From Polysphondylium violaceum (lineage: Eukaryota; Evosea; Eumycetozoa; Dictyosteliales; Dictyosteliaceae), in NCBI GenBank assembly GCA_000277445.1, contig AJWJ01000444.1:1-20217 (forward strand): a stretch of 20,217 nt of DNA. The letters run 5' to 3'. Both the position numbers and the translations under genes were made by a program. The notes beneath the pieces were generated by a model. That model was not told the origin of the DNA. It worked only from the letters and a program-made list of their open reading frames with translations, and did not search any database. Positions 19,845 to 20,217 of the stretch are shown here, one piece after another. How positions within the stretch are numbered: position 1 is the first letter of the stretch; every line of letters starts with the position of its first letter.

Positions 19845-19917
19845 GGGGATGTAGCTCAGATGGTAGAGCGCTCGCTTAGCATGCGAGAGGTAAAGGGATC
19901 GATACCCTTCTTCTCCA
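19845..19917 (+). tRNA. tRNA-Ala (anticodon AGC)
   Basis: A 73-nt intronless cloverleaf: acceptor GGGGATG/CTTCTCC with the G3-U70 pair that marks alanine tRNAs, D-arm GCTC/GAGC, anticodon arm CTCGC/GCGAG with loop TTAGCAT (anticodon AGC at positions 34-36), T-arm AAGGG/CCCTT with loop ATCGATA, discriminator A73. The internal A box (TAGCTCAGATGG) and B box region (GGGATCGATACCC) are present. CCA is not encoded. The one flaw is a U6-U67 mismatch in the acceptor stem. It is immediately followed by a T4 terminator. Confidence 0.95.
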
Positions 19918-19921
19918 TTTT
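19918..19921 (+). terminator. Pol III terminator of tRNA-Ala
   Basis: TTTT begins directly after the discriminator base, and a second T run (19924-19928) follows as a possible backup. Confidence 0.8.
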
Positions 19922-19923
19922 AA

Positions 19924-20103
19924 TTTTTAGAAAATCTTTTATCGGAGTTTGTCCTCAGCAGGACGGTAAAAGGCTGGCTTCTCAACGAGTCACCCACGGT
20001 TCGACTCTCAACACCTACACGTCCACACGGTAATGACATTAAAGACCGCCTCAATAAAACTGTCTCTTCCACTCAAATAGAATGGTTGAGCAAAAAAATT
20101 TAA
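19924..20103 (+). other. Coding-like, G+C-richer segment downstream of tRNA-Ala
   Basis: A stop-bounded plus-strand frame of 59 codons without an ATG reads GWLLNESPTVRLSTPTRP and then DIKDRLNKTVSSTQIEWLSKK. A minus-strand frame over much of the segment is also open. The composition is richer in G+C than the surrounding DNA. It also holds small hairpins (GTCCT 19951-19955 with AGGAC 19960-19964; GAGTC 19987-19991 with GACTC 20003-20007). It may be a remnant of an element inserted beside the tRNA, a structured RNA, or chance. I recognise no family. Confidence 0.25.
19998..20008 (+). promoter_or_regulatory. Candidate external B box downstream of tRNA-Ala
   Basis: GGTTCGACTCT matches the Pol III B-box consensus GGTTCGANTCC at all but the last position. 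It lies 80 bp beyond the tRNA 3' end and is not part of a foldable tRNA. D. discoideum tRNA genes are known to carry such extra B boxes downstream, which recruit TFIIIC and are linked to insertion of tRNA-targeting elements. The assignment here rests on sequence and spacing. Confidence 0.5.
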
Positions 20104-20217
20104 AAAAAAAAAAAATTATCGGAGTCCAGAAGTAAGACACATGGTGTCGTTTAACTATTAAAGTGACATTTTCCAGCTCGCAAAATGATTGTAAACGAAA
20201 CCCGAACATGTCTAAAA
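20104..20217. other. Right-edge segment
   Basis: An A run is followed by a second copy of TTATCGGAGT (20115-20124; first copy 19939-19948). The rest is unassigned and runs off the window. Confidence 0.4.

Noticed and set aside
19966-19974. GCCTTTTAC on the minus strand, identical to the conserved loop of U5 snRNA
   Set aside because: The flanking bases do not form the U5 stem and no Sm site or terminator follows; a nine-base match can be chance.
19949-20020. A second tRNA around the GGTTCGACTC motif
   Set aside because: No T-stem, anticodon stem or acceptor stem pairs properly; only the B box and one small hairpin are present.
1-20217. CRISPR arrays, bacterial operons or rRNA
   Set aside because: No regularly spaced repeats, Shine-Dalgarno-led gene clusters or rRNA blocks are present; the introns and gene families are eukaryotic.

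Overview
The window looks like nuclear DNA of a dictyostelid social amoeba, probably not D. discoideum itself but a relative with somewhat less extreme A+T (a Heterostelium/Polysphondylium- or Cavenderia-like species; the species is inference). Reasons: very A+T-rich, homopolymer-laden intergenic DNA around moderately A+T-rich coding sequence; short introns (about 57-95 bp) with GTATGT/GTAAGT donors and T-rich..TAG acceptors; Asn/Ser/Gln runs; and lineage-typical families (FNIP repeats, CBM49-like cellulose-binding domains, a large EGF-domain cell-surface protein).

Layout from left to right. An F-box/WD40 protein gene (minus, 1704-171), a small LYR-motif gene matching the complex II assembly factor SDHAF1 (minus, 2420-2130) and a tandem-PH plus FHA scaffold protein (minus, 5037-2732, one intron) lie head to tail. 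A gene-poor stretch follows, with a likely relic of a Tc1/IS630-type transposase (5467-5682). Then come EMC7, rebuilt from five exons (minus, 6731-5822), and a secreted protein with two CBM49-like domains (minus, 7740-6875). A 548-bp divergent promoter region holds a striking G+C-rich palindrome. It leads to the large three-exon EGF-domain membrane protein gene (plus, 8289-12465) and a giant FNIP-repeat gene that looks like two FNIP proteins joined in frame (plus, 12662-16434). Convergent to it is UBA3, the catalytic subunit of the NEDD8 E1 (minus, 18002-16598), and upstream of that a GOLGA7/Erf4-family protein with an unusual acidic C-terminal extension (minus, 19275-18311).

The right end is a tRNA-Ala(AGC) gene (19845-19917). 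It is flanked on both sides by G+C-richer, coding-like but broken sequence, including an inverted duplication whose two arms encode similar peptides on opposite strands. A B-box-like motif about 80 bp downstream resembles the external B boxes known for Dictyostelium tRNA genes. This fits the habit of dictyostelid mobile elements to insert next to tRNA genes.

The protein genes do not form a pathway. They are housekeeping functions (mitochondrial complex II assembly, ER membrane protein insertion, neddylation, protein palmitoylation) mixed with matrix and surface proteins. The most interesting points are the tRNA neighbourhood, the fused FNIP gene with a stop-free 57-bp intron that would encode a hydrophobic segment, the transposase relic, and the disrupted reading frame in the WD40 gene.
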